64,000 bases of DNA. It comes from Ophthalmolycus amberensis. Lineage: Eukaryota > Chordata > Actinopteri > Perciformes > Zoarcidae. The position numbers were made by a program, and so were the translations under genes. Position 1 is the first letter of the stretch. Every line of letters begins with the position of its first letter. The notes below the pieces were generated by a model. It ran no database searches and had not been told where the DNA came from. It saw only the letters and a list, made by a program, of their open reading frames with translations. Below, piece by piece: positions 49,563-60,258 of the stretch. The stretch spans positions 2,732,501 through 2,796,500 of the forward strand of contig JAFEUB010000735.1 of NCBI GenBank assembly GCA_024529925.1. The letters run 5' to 3'.

Positions 49563-52500
49563 TCACGAGGTGTGAACAGCTATTTTTCCCGGAGCCAGAA
49601 TCGTAGGCGTACTGTAGAGGCCAGGGCCAAAAATTGGATACATCCTCTCATCAAACTTGTGTGTTAAAGTGACAAGGTGCTTTGCTGTTCCCCCATCCCA
49701 AAATGACACCTCTCCCTTATCTATATTAAGCTTAATGCGGATCCTTTCAGGACGCTGCTGCACCTGCAGCTCTGTACGCTCAGGTGTTGAGACCGTGTAC
49801 ACCCCTTTGCTCAGTCCAATGGACCACACGCCACGGCTCGTAGAGACCGTGAACTTCTTTTTACGGGGCACTGACTCTTTGCAAACTCCCACAATCCACC
49901 TGGGGTTGTCACCAACAATGACATCCCATCTGTGTTTCCCAGACTTGTAACCTTCAGCACCCAGCACAAAGACGCAGGGATCAAAGCGATCCGGGTTGTC
50001 GGGGGCGGTCAGCCGCTCTGCGCTTTCCTTCACAGTGGACAGGTCAGCATTCAAGGACAGCCATGGAGAGGCTGTGTTTGGGTCCAACACCACTGGATCT
50101 GCACACAGGAAGAAACGAGACGCAATTACTTCATATCGGTAACATTTGACAAGAGACTGAAGAAGTCCGTGTTCCCCAACACGTATATTTCAAGTACACC
50201 AATACAATTTTCAACACAAGTTGGTCTATTTCCTGTAAAGACTCCCAGTCCCGAAAACCACAGATCATTCCCAACTCCCATTGTAATTTACTCACTATAT
50301 TTGACATGGGCCTGCATGTTCTTCCAGATTTTGAAGCTCAAAGCACCAACGTGCTTGCCCATGTCCAAAAGAGAGTCCTCAGGGAGGGAAGGATCTCCAC
50401 GAGTCCACTTGGCTCTAAAGCAAAGATGGCAATAAGTGAAGTTAGCAAGAGACATTTGTAAATCCACAAAATACAGCAGAAACCTGAACGAAGCAGTCTT
50501 CAGAATGACAAAAATGTGTAATATACAAATGATCCTCCACCCTCCATATCTGATAGTTTATTTTGTTTTCTTTCCCATGTAGCAAATTGAGACTCCAATC
50601 TAAACCCTGTCGTACTATGACAAATAAAAACCTTGTAAAAATGCTAATATACGGTAAATATATGGTGAAATGTACTTCCTAGTCCTTGTGTAGTGGATAT
50701 TTACGCAAAGATTTTAGAGCACACAATATTTGTGATTGCTACAGTGAGTTTTGCTGTTACTTACTCTCTTTTTACCTTCTGGAAATTCTAAAACATAAAA
50801 GAGAATAACTGAGATTAGTTTCATGTTTGTTTGGTTTTTTTTTTAAACATCAGAGGCAAAAGTCTTGTAAGTCTCACAACCGTGAGGACGAGCTTCCTTC
50901 TCTCACCCGCAGGAGAGCCAGATCCTCGTTGCCCATCTCTCTCTTCAGTGCATCACTGAGCTTGCTCATCGAGGCAATGTCCTGGTTCGTGCTGCTCAAT
51001 CAGCTCCTGAACGGCAGCGATCCTCTGCTCCTCCTCAGCAGCCAGGGCTTTCAGGCGCAGAGCTTCCTCTGTGATAAGCGCCATGCGAAGCCTCTCAAAC
51101 TCCACCTTGATCTGCTTCTCTGCCTGCTCAGCCTGATACTGCGTTTAGAGAAGAGAGTTTATATATAGTGAACATACAGACGTGAATTAAGATGTGGGCA
51201 GTCTCTGGTGTGCTATATGTCTTGTACTATCTCTTGTCTTGTTGGATGAGTACCATGCATGTACTGCAATGCGTAAGGGAAGAACTCCTTCCAAATATCG
51301 AACAGATTGCATTATTCATGCATATGTCAGGGGCAAATTACTCAGCCGATCCCTGAGGCGAGCGCTTCCCTGCATAGAGGTCAAAAGTCGAGCTGAACAA
51401 GAGGTGAACCCGGAGTATCCGGTTCAAGGACTGAGGACGTCTGAGGGCAATGGACACGTTGTGCAGCTTGTATAATAATAATAACCTGGTTTAATGATTA
51501 TACACAGATGAATGCAACACGAACACCGTGAGACGTGACAGTGACTTTACCTTGATGTACTCCATTGCGTTGCTGAGTTTACGTGCGGTTTTCTTGTACG
51601 TCTCCACTTTCTTTTCAAAAATCTGGACTTTGAAGCCCAGCTCCTTCTGCAGGGTGAAAAAGCAGAACACGAGGTGATCAAAAGAAAACAGTGGGATGTT
51701 TCTCGGCTTGAGACGGGTGTTCCTTAAACCAGCATAAATTGTACACACATAAGACACCTGAGACTTGGGAAAAGTGTAATTACTAACTTTAACAATGGCT
51801 CTGTTCGACCTGCTACTGGGGTTTCACTCATGTCATAAGGCTTACCAACCAGGACACATTCATGGTATGGAACAGTCATTAATGTTATTAAATGAATTTG
51901 TACTTTTCCTACTATGACAAGAATCCACTGCCAATATTGACTATATAGTTAGAACAATCCTTTAATAAACATATAGCAACTGTGTAGTAATTATATAGTT
52001 ATTATAATCAAAGCCATGATATCTGGAGTCCCAGGTCAGCAGCAAGCAGCAAAATGTTTGTGGACACAGCGAGTGTGAATGGTAGAATTAAACTTAGACT
52101 CGGGTTGAAATATGGTGAAATACTGGAGAAAGAATTAGTCAGAGGTGACATGGTCAGGATTGAGAGATATCACGTATAATCTCAAATCTAGAGGAAAGTG
52201 CATGTTGGAGCATTTAATAGACATTGCAATGCACACTGAAATATTAAATTACAAGTATTTCAGTTCTAGTGTAACTTTATGGGGAAACCGTGGCGCTACA
52301 GTAGTGTACCGTTGAGCATTTCTTTCATTCAGTCAACAAAAGTTGAAATCAGGATGTCCTTTTTCTTTCCAGGCTTAAAACTGAGTCTAAGTGACATCAA
52401 GGAGTACATATTTGGAGGCCCAGCGTCCTTTACCTTACACATCGGTGCCCCCTCACTCAGCGGCCACAGCGTGTGCGTGTTGTGCAGAGTGACGCAGTCC

Positions 52501-52862
52501 ACGCACAGAGGCTCCTCGTCCTTCTCACAGTACAGCACCAGCGGCTTCAGGTGCAGGTTACAGGTTTCCTCGGCAGGGGGGGCGTGTTTCCGGATCGACC
52601 CCCAGTTCGACTGTTGGAGGAAACTCTCACACGCGCTGTTGAGCGCGCGGTTGGCGATGGCCTGCCCCTCCTCACACTCCTTCCTGCACACGGGACACTT
52701 CTTGTTGACCTGAAAGCTTTTCTGGTGACAGTCGCGACAGAAGCTGTGGGTGCACGGCAGCAGCACGGGGTCCTGGAAGATGCCCTGACACACGGGGCAG
52801 GTCAGGTCCTGCCGGATGGGTAAAGCCTCTTCCGGCATGTCTTCATCCATGCTATCAGCCAT
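49563..52862 (-). CDS. TRIM protein: RING, B-box, coiled coil, PRY-SPRY, 477 aa
   Basis: This is a likely RING-type E3 ubiquitin ligase of the cytoplasm. The six coding exons are 52862-52434, 51646-51551, 51138-50907, 50787-50765, 50414-50296 and 50098-49563, the classic class-IV TRIM plan with a 96-bp second exon and a 23-bp fourth exon. Residues about 20-62 form a C3HC4 RING (CPVCQGIF...CTHSFCRDC...CPVC). Residues about 93-130 form a B-box (CNLHLKPLVLYC...HNTH). The coiled coil is in exons 2-3 and PRY-SPRY in exon 6 (LDPNTASPWLSLNADL, WDVIVGDNPRWIVGVCKES, GEVSFWDGG). The start sits in an ideal GCCATGG context. One extra C at 50991 shifts the frame in exon 3 and leads to a TGA 12 codons on; without it exon 3 is 231 bp and the CDS is 478 codons. 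It resembles TRIM35/TRIM39-like fish genes, but I cannot name an orthologue. Confidence 0.88.
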
Positions 52863-53170
52863 GGCTTCACGGGCCCGCTTCACTTTACTTTCGGTTTTGA
52901 AAAAAACCAACAGTAAAATACGCACCCACTGTGCCAAAGCGTCAGCAGTTTGCTTACGCTCAGAAGAAAAATGTAATCAACAATAGTATCGTGGACGGTT
53001 TCAGAAAGTAGGAAACCCCCCAAACTGGTCACGTCGAGTTCGTGTTCGTTCCACCAACTCGTTTCCTGTGTTTCAGAGACAGGCTTCTTCTTCCTCCTTT
53101 TCTTTGGGGTTTTCCGGCGTTTGGCATCCTTTAACTTGCAATACTGCCTCCTACTGGATCTAACCGCCCA
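52863..53170 (-). promoter_or_regulatory. TRIM gene 5' UTR and promoter region
   Basis: This is the sequence immediately upstream of the TRIM start. The frame upstream of the ATG stays open for some codons but the ATG context favours 52862. No TATA box or clear motif is seen. Confidence 0.3.
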
Positions 53171-53279
53171 CTGTTGTTATATTCTATTGCAGCCTGTTCA
53201 AAAGGGCAATTGCTTTGATAAACCTAAATATCTATTTCCTCCTCTCCACCGTCAATGAGCTCTATAATCCTGGCCTCTC

Positions 53280-53405
53280 CTCGTCCTATTCCCCTGCAAT
53301 CATTGCCCCTCTTTCCTCTTCATTCTTCCCTCCTCTGTTCCTGTACAGATGTGAGGGTCCTGGTACAGATTGTAAAGGCGATACAAAATAAATTGAATTG
53401 AATGA
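53280..53405. repeat. Probable LINE-type 3' tail
   Basis: The segment ends GTAAAGGCGATACAAAATAA followed by ATTGAATTGAATGAAAT, the kind of short direct-repeat tail seen at the 3' end of L2-like fish LINEs. The fragment is truncated and lacks coding sequence. Family assignment is inferred. Confidence 0.45.
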
Positions 53406-53409
53406 AATC

Positions 53410-54430
53410 AGGACGCGCTGATGGCTACCGTCTCCATTTCTTGACACTGATGACAATGACCATGCCAACAAGTGGACTGTTCAAGTTGCTGTGACCAATT
53501 CTTAATCTACTCTTATACTATAGTTTCCGTACTTCTTACCCCTCCTGCTTTATTTTTCATTAAAGTATCTTCCTTTTGTCGCACTATCCCAATACTGTTG
53601 CCACTGTTTGCTCACTTCCCTCCAAACTATTTGTTTCCCCTCTGATTATGTAAGTTTTATATGTATTTCAACATATTCCCTCCTGACTGCCTACTTCCCT
53701 ATTAGTGACAGGCGGCAATCATGATACAACACCGCCCTCTAGTGGATCTTGAGGTTGTGATCATTATTATGATCAGTTGTTCTTCCTGTGGAGGTGTGCA
53801 CATCTGCAGCTGTCTGCACAACTGGCAGAAACTCGCTCTCTCTGTTAGACAACATTATTCAGCACCACATACGTTTACTATTCATGTGTTGGACTTTTTA
53901 TTTTACATTTCTTCACAACTTTTTGTTTACTTTGCACTTTGTTTGAACAAATGCAGCTGTTTTCGTTAAACTTGATGGACCCATAAACTTGACGTTTTGC
54001 ATTGATGTTTTTGTAAATGTTTTGTTTGATGTTTTGTCAGTTTTTGTACCCTGGTCGTGAAGAAAAGGTATTTTAGCTGTTAGAATAACAAGCGAAGGAT
54101 CAAATACTTTCTGTTATCACTCCTGTTTGTGCTGGGTCAAACTAATCACACATCATAGCTTGTTACTCCATTATTTTGCCCACAGACATGGAAGCTATAT
54201 ATACCTGAAGTGTTTTGTTGTTTTTAAACCTCTTTGCCATGTTTTCATATTTAAATTTTTCTAGCTGTATATCTTCCTTCTAAAAAGACAAATCATCTCA
54301 TTGAGTGGTCCACACACCAGCTCTTCATTCAAAACACCATTCTGGGGTTAATGGTACGAGTATGTCCAACAGATGGAGCCACATTGCCATCATGTGACAC
54401 CGCACTGTGAAATTGCTAAAACACACCACA
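53410..54430. other. Intergenic, no feature recognised
   Basis: AT-rich sequence without a supported gene, RNA or repeat. Several short frames on both strands are not convincing. Confidence 0.5.
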
Positions 54431-54437
54431 TTCATTC

Positions 54438-54572
54438 TCACCATGGAGGGATGGGCGTCAAACGTGCTCTTTGTGTCTGTCCTTTAAACGAGACAGAAAC
54501 CAAGCTCAGTGTAGCCGTGATCAAATGCACGTCCACTGCCTTGGGCTTCCGGCCGCCATCACGAACATGCGC
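54438..54572 (-). other. Exon-like open segment, unassigned
   Basis: A usable acceptor (cactcttcag) is followed by 44 open codons ending CCA TGG TGA. The reading includes VRDGGRKPKAVDVHLITATL. I recognise no domain. It could be a terminal exon or a chance frame. Its only support is the acceptor and the open frame. Confidence 0.2.
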
Positions 54573-54599
54573 CTGAAGAGTGGGCATAAGAAGCAGTTG

Positions 54600-57500
54600 G
54601 TGTTAAGATTATTTACTAAAATGTTCAAACTAATTGAAACACCCTAAAGTACTGAAAAAAAAGAACATTTTGTTCTAACCACAAACACTCTCTTACACCC
54701 CCTCATTTTCCACGTGTTCTATGAGTTTATATATTAGTGATGAATTTCCAGCAGATGTTCAAAAACACTTCAGTTGAACATCACAAGTCAGCGTCACAGC
54801 TGTTTTAATGTTACACATGTGAGTCTCTCTGCTCTTCTATATGTACGAATAGCAAGTTTGACGACAAACTCACTTTTTTTATGTTGCATTTATTCCTGTC
54901 ACAATGCAAAGTGGTGAATTTCGCACACTGTCAACCCAAAATGCATGAAAGAAGCTACATTTCAGTCGTACATATTTATCGTATAGCCCAAATCTGTATG
55001 GCTCAACTAAATACCAAGGGTGACAATGTGGTTTGTGACAGTCACTGCAGCAAATGTTACACAGGAAAACCACAAAGGTAGTGTGGGTACGACTTTCTTT
55101 ACAAGAAAATTTGCACAAATAATCTGTTTTCGTGAAGGTTGGCTATTTTGTGATCTTAACATTGTAAAACTTGAAGGCTTCACAAATAAATCAAACTAAC
55201 ATTGACGATGCATCTCAACTGCAGAAATGTCTTCTATGTAAAAATGTAGGTACGACAATGTAGACCCAGAGACGATATCAACTTGTCACGTTTCTGTAAG
55301 TCACAGTTTAGACTCTGTTTAGTTATCCCTTTGATATTGGTTGGTGTATTAGGCCATTGTGGGCAATGTTGCAAATCAATGAACTGTTTAAAATTCCTGT
55401 TTACCAATATTGCAATATAAAATGACAAGTTACTGTCACCCAAGGCTGGGCAAAGGAATGGAGACCACACATGAGTTGTGAGTAAGACTAAATGCATGTT
55501 AGATAACATAACAAAGTACACCTCCCATCCAGCACAGACACAGAAACAACCCCATCTTGTCCACCCTCAGATGAACCTTGGCATCTGGAAGACCACAAAG
55601 GGACACACAATTATAACCCGATTCCAGTGGTCATAATGAAATTTCACCTCTGCATTCAAACCGTCCTAAGCGCGAAGGAAGCAGGTTGCTGCTGCGAAAC
55701 GTGGGTTTCAGTGTCTCGCTCAAACAGCAAAAACCACGTTGAACAATATAAAAGACAATCGTGTGCGTCAAGACCAGCTCCCTCACAACATGAGGAACAC
55801 GTTCAAACAAAAAGCTTTGATTTGAGCCTCATGCAACACAAAACCGTACCCCACTAACTGGATGAGTGCTAGTCTTCAGGCAGGTGTTGTTATCGGGACC
55901 GAAAGGGAGAAACCCCCGGTAATCTCACGGACAGCTTGAAACCAAAAGCCATATTTTAGAATGGATTTTGTCAGAGATTGTGAGCCGTATCCTCTTTGCT
56001 TCTGTTAATCAGAACGCTTGTAAACAAACAGACTTCATGTGTGAGGACCGAAACATTTCAGTGCATCATGCGATGATGTAACCGTCGGTGCCGCCATGGA
56101 TGTAGGGCCTTTAATGCATTTGGGTTGTGATGTTTGTGACATACTAACCTACAATGTGGTTACACCACTTTCAGTCAAACCAGAAGAAGGAAGGAGATGT
56201 TCAAATGGAAGGGTATACAAAACCATTTCTGCAGGTGTTCAAGCTTTTGATATTTCCTTATTAACATCCTGAATAATTCATATATCTTCCAAAAATAGCT
56301 TGTTCAACTGATGTTGTTGTGAGCGATGCATCCCACCACCATCATGACAGGAAGTGGAAAATAATGCAACACTGAATCTTGTCAAATTAGCACACTGATT
56401 ACAACTGGCTGTGTAAAATGATGGTTGCTTTTCAGGAGGATGGGATTATAGAAACTAGCATGTGGAAATGATTTTTTGAAAGTATTTTTGTTCTTTCAGT
56501 TCCTCAACTAACCGATCTTCATGGTTTCACAGTTGTTCTAGAAAACATTCTAAATTTAAGGAAATGCTCACAACCTACGTTGAACACACCTTGTAAAAAG
56601 TTGATCACACTTTATCTCAGTTTATTCACAAACTTATGTATATAGATAGTATCGACAAAAGCCATTTAAAAATGTGAAAGAAGAGGTGCAGCGTTGTTTT
56701 CCTGTCTGAACATTTCTTTCGCTAATACAGGAAAAGCATATGACAGTGTTTTGAAGGAACGCATCTTAGAATCAACCTCACCGAACTGCTGTACATGCTT
56801 CTGAGTATTTCTTGTGTGGATCTCAAAACGAAACACTTCAGTGTCTAAAACCACATTAAGGCAAACAACTTTTCCACATCTTATTTCTGCTTTCAAAGAA
56901 ATAAACCATCCCTTTCCAAACATCTGAAAAAATGTCACATGAGATTTTTGGGACGTATGATTTAACCCGACAAGTCCAATACGCTACATTTCACAAGTCA
57001 GACTCTCACTGCAAGAACTGCATAAACCCTGCAAAACAAAAGAGGAAAGAAAAGGTGTGAAACAAACAGGAAAAAGCTCTGAGCCTTTTAAAGAGGAGAT
57101 GGGCGAGAGGAAACAGACACTTGAAACCCGGTGCTGCCGCAGGTGTCTTATTTGCATGCTGGTTAGACTCCAAATGAACAGCACAGAGAAAAAAAAAAGT
57201 TGAGATACAAATCTTGAGGTTTTGGAGTCAACTGCAGTTATGATATGGCAAGTGAAAAAGATTCATAGTGAGATTTTACACTGATATGTGATATATAAAT
57301 AGTATCAAGCTCATTAAAGGAGCAATGTGGAGTTATTTTTACATGCACTGCTTTGAGTTTATCTTTGCGGTCTAACAAATGTGCAATTCCTTCCTGATAA
57401 AACATTTGCATAATAAATACTTAAAATCCAGCATTGCGTGGTCCAGAGTGCAATTTTTTTGCGTAAAACGGACTGAAAGTATGAAGACAATTCATGACTG

Positions 57501-57600
57501 TTTTAGCACTACAACCCTGTGCATGTGGAGCATGACGGATGGCTTGGCGTTATATCAAGAGATCCAGTAGCTCAACATGAAGTTTGGATATTATTTGTTT
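54600..57600. other. Intergenic or 3' UTR-like sequence
   Basis: No coding region is supported. AATAAA signals on the - strand at about 56621-56626 could end a transcript whose last exon is the segment at 57614-57715. Otherwise it is AT-rich and featureless to me. Confidence 0.4.
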
Positions 57601-57613
57601 CCGAGTCCTGTTC

Positions 57614-57715
57614 TCATAGTAACAGGTTGCTGACATTATTGTTGCCAAGTTCATCAGTGAGTACGAACTCGAGAGCTTCTTCTTCCTTGTCTTTGCTGGC
57701 ACGTTGCAGCATATC
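57614..57715 (-). other. Candidate terminal exon of an unidentified gene
   Basis: On the - strand an acceptor (cctctgatgccag) opens 33 codons with coding-like composition, reading in part DMLQRASKDKEEEALEFVLT and ending at TGA 57616-57614. I do not recognise the family and no partner exon is certain. The charged, codon-like sequence makes it the better of the exon candidates between the TRIM gene and cxcr3. Confidence 0.33.
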
Positions 57716-58263
57716 CTGGCATCAGAGGAATAGTGTGACACTATCAGTAGGACTGTGTAACGCATCACCTGCGTGCATCTCCGTCCTCGTGTATGTGCAC
57801 GAAATGTGCTAAACAGTAAAAAAAAAAGACAAAAAACAGCTCAACAGGCCTACTAGAAGTCTATAACTCGTCAGGATAGACACATCAACCAACATGAAGA
57901 AGTACATTCATTACTTTTCATTATTATTTTGTATTTGTTTAGATGTTCAGACAAGAACAAACCTCCGTTGTCTCTGTAAATTGCTGTGTGAGTTAATAAC
58001 GGTGAACAGCATGACCTCTGGAAACTCATTTCACTGCTGTTTGTATGTACGATTTTCAGTTGTCTCTGGAAATGAAACATTAGATCGATCAAAGTTGCAT
58101 TTAAGTACTTGAATCTGTATTTTATATAATAGCATATGTTTTTTGAAAGGTTTAATTTAATTTGTATTGCAGATTTGATTGGTCTTGTTTTAGGTGCATC
58201 ATTACAGTGTGATCATCCGTGTACCTATTAATTGCTCAATTGCTACATCGGCTTTTAACTTGG

Positions 58264-58398
58264 CTAAACACTAACGTCCTCTTTGAATATGTCTGCTTTC
58301 TGTGTTAGTGTTACTACTGTAGTGGCAGTTTCATATATTGTGTGCTGTGACCTTCCTTGTGTCTCCTTTGCTGTTGTCATTGTGAATAGATGACAAAT
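58264..58398 (-). other. Candidate terminal exon with a tyrosine motif
   Basis: The acceptor ttattcacccccag is followed by 44 open codons ending in TAG. The reading includes GRSQHTIYETATTVV, which resembles, but does not exactly match, ITSM-like TxYxxV/I motifs of immune receptor tails. No membrane or Ig exon was found nearby, so the call is speculative. Confidence 0.25.
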
Positions 58399-58736
58399 CT
58401 GGGGGTGAATAAAGTTATCTAATCCAAATGTGCAGTTCAGAAATATAATCAACTGCTTCAACATCTCAATTGAATGTTACATTGATTACATTCTACACGT
58501 GACCGTGCCAGTATATCTGTGGGTGTAAATTCATAGAAATGTTATTCACAAGTTTTTATGGAAAGTGTACCAGTCTACTCACATATGGTTTTTTTTTATA
58601 TCCTAAAAAAATACTAAAAGTGTGGTTGAAATCAAAATAATTCCAATAATCAGTACAACAGTTCCCCTGAGTTCCCCGATATCATGACATCCTCTGCATG
58701 GTTTTGTTCCTCCTCATAAGTGTAACAGCTTCATAC

Positions 58737-58837
58737 ATGGTTAGAGGTATAGCTTTTCGTCTGGGCGTCCCCTTTGGTAGCTCTATCCGTGGTGTTTTTG
58801 GTGACACTGATCATTTCAGCTGTGTGCCCTTGTTAAC
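58737..58837 (-). other. Candidate 5' exon upstream of the tyrosine-motif segment
   Basis: A strong acceptor (ttttctcctctgtgagcag) precedes ATG 58814-58812, 26 open codons (starting MISVTKNTTDRATKGD) and a donor (CAT|gtatga). It would join in phase 0 to either 58398-58264 or 57715-57614. The opposite strand has a hydrophobic frame here, so coding status is uncertain. Confidence 0.22.
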
Positions 58838-58839
58838 CT

Positions 58840-60190
58840 GCTCACAGAGGAGAAAACAATATCAAAAGATTACACTTTGGTAAGTTATTGCCGTAGCCTA
58901 ATTTTTCAGACGATGCATATATGGTTTGTTACTAGGAAGATTTGAATAAATTACATGTCATTATTCATTATTTGATCAATGCATTTCAACTGCTTTTGTA
59001 CTTCTCACCTGTTTTGTCGATGTGATCTTTGCCTAATTAACTACTTACCGATAAACATGAATTAAATCTTATTTATAGTATTATATTATATATTATTATT
59101 ATATTAGTTCACAGTAAGAGACTGCAGTGTGTCAGACTGTGATGTGATTTGTGGCGTGACAATGTGCCGTTAACGTTACGGTGCCAGTCAGTATAAAGTT
59201 GCAGCATGTGAGTCATTCATCATGACCAAATGATAATTAATGCAACAAGTTACAGATTAAAGCATGATTGATGCATTGTTACTATTAAGTCGTTTCTTTC
59301 TTTATTCTACTCTCCTGTCTCACTTGGATGTTCATTTTTTTTTTTTTTTCTGTTGCACTTTTCATTCACATAATTAATTGTATTTCATTATTTTTGTTTC
59401 ATGTCCATGTTATTCTTGTGTCATGCTATTTTGGTTATTTGTGTTTCAACAAAAAAAACAACCATTGTGATGAATATTTTAGTGCATCAAGACTCTTGCG
59501 GAAAACTCTGAAACTGAAATTGCACATGCTTCCTCTCCTCGTGCATGACTTTCCCTTCCCCAATCGGCTCAAAGCAATTCTGCACAGTAATATGACTGAA
59601 GTGGTCATAATTTCCTCCAGCTTAACGGGGAACTCAGATCATGTTGATTGGCAGAAAGCCACAAAGTGTATCAGGTATCATACCATAAAACCTCACAGAA
59701 CTTGGTATTGTTACACCACGGTCAAGAAATGATGCGGTACATTTAACAAGAACGGCAAGAAGGGTCTTTAGCCTTCAAAGTATTTGTTCTAATGTACCCC
59801 AAAAAGATGTGGGCACAGATACAACTTGTCCAGAATACTTAGATTATTAGATTAGATTAATACAAGATTATGTCTGATAGACAGACTACAAACCAGTTAC
59901 TCAAAGACCAAAACTTATTTTGCTCAAAATGCATATGGTGACTTATCCTCTTTTGTTTGACATAATTAATTGGTGTGTGTGTGTGTGTGTGTTTTGAATT
60001 GTTATCTTGCTCTGATGTGGTCTGATCTGTCTTGTTTGTTCCTTTATTGTATTACACAGAGCATTTTAAATGAACTTCAAAAATGTGCAGATAATTCAGA
60101 TACAGACTAATAGATAGATGGATAAATGTGTAAACAGCCCCACCGTGTGGTGCTCGGACCGAATTGATGTATAGATTTCTTCTTCTTTTC
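58840..60190. other. Intergenic upstream of cxcr3
   Basis: Mostly AT-rich. An open + strand segment at about 59440-59730 has coding-like texture but no identified domain. A short TG repeat lies at about 59973-59991. The cxcr3 promoter and any first non-coding exon should lie here but are not evident. Confidence 0.45.
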
Positions 60191-60204
60191 GTGCAGAGTT
60201 CACT

Positions 60205-60258
60205 GATGGACGGGGTCTTATACAATGACCGGAGACGGCCTCATTGGCCTTTTAGATG
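60205..60258 (+). promoter_or_regulatory. Upstream ORF overlapping the cxcr3 start
   Basis: An ATG at 60205 opens 17 codons in another frame and ends at TGA 60256-60258, overlapping the main start at 60225. Overlapping upstream frames usually lower translation of the main frame. Use of this one is inferred. Confidence 0.4.

Noticed and set aside
52279..52713. A 144-codon + strand frame
   Set aside because: Antisense shadow of the TRIM RING/B-box exon.
58698..58883. A hydrophobic, membrane-like + strand frame at 58.75-58.84 kb
   Set aside because: It is preceded and followed by in-frame stops and lacks convincing splice sites; it is opposite the - strand exon candidate, so both cannot be coding.
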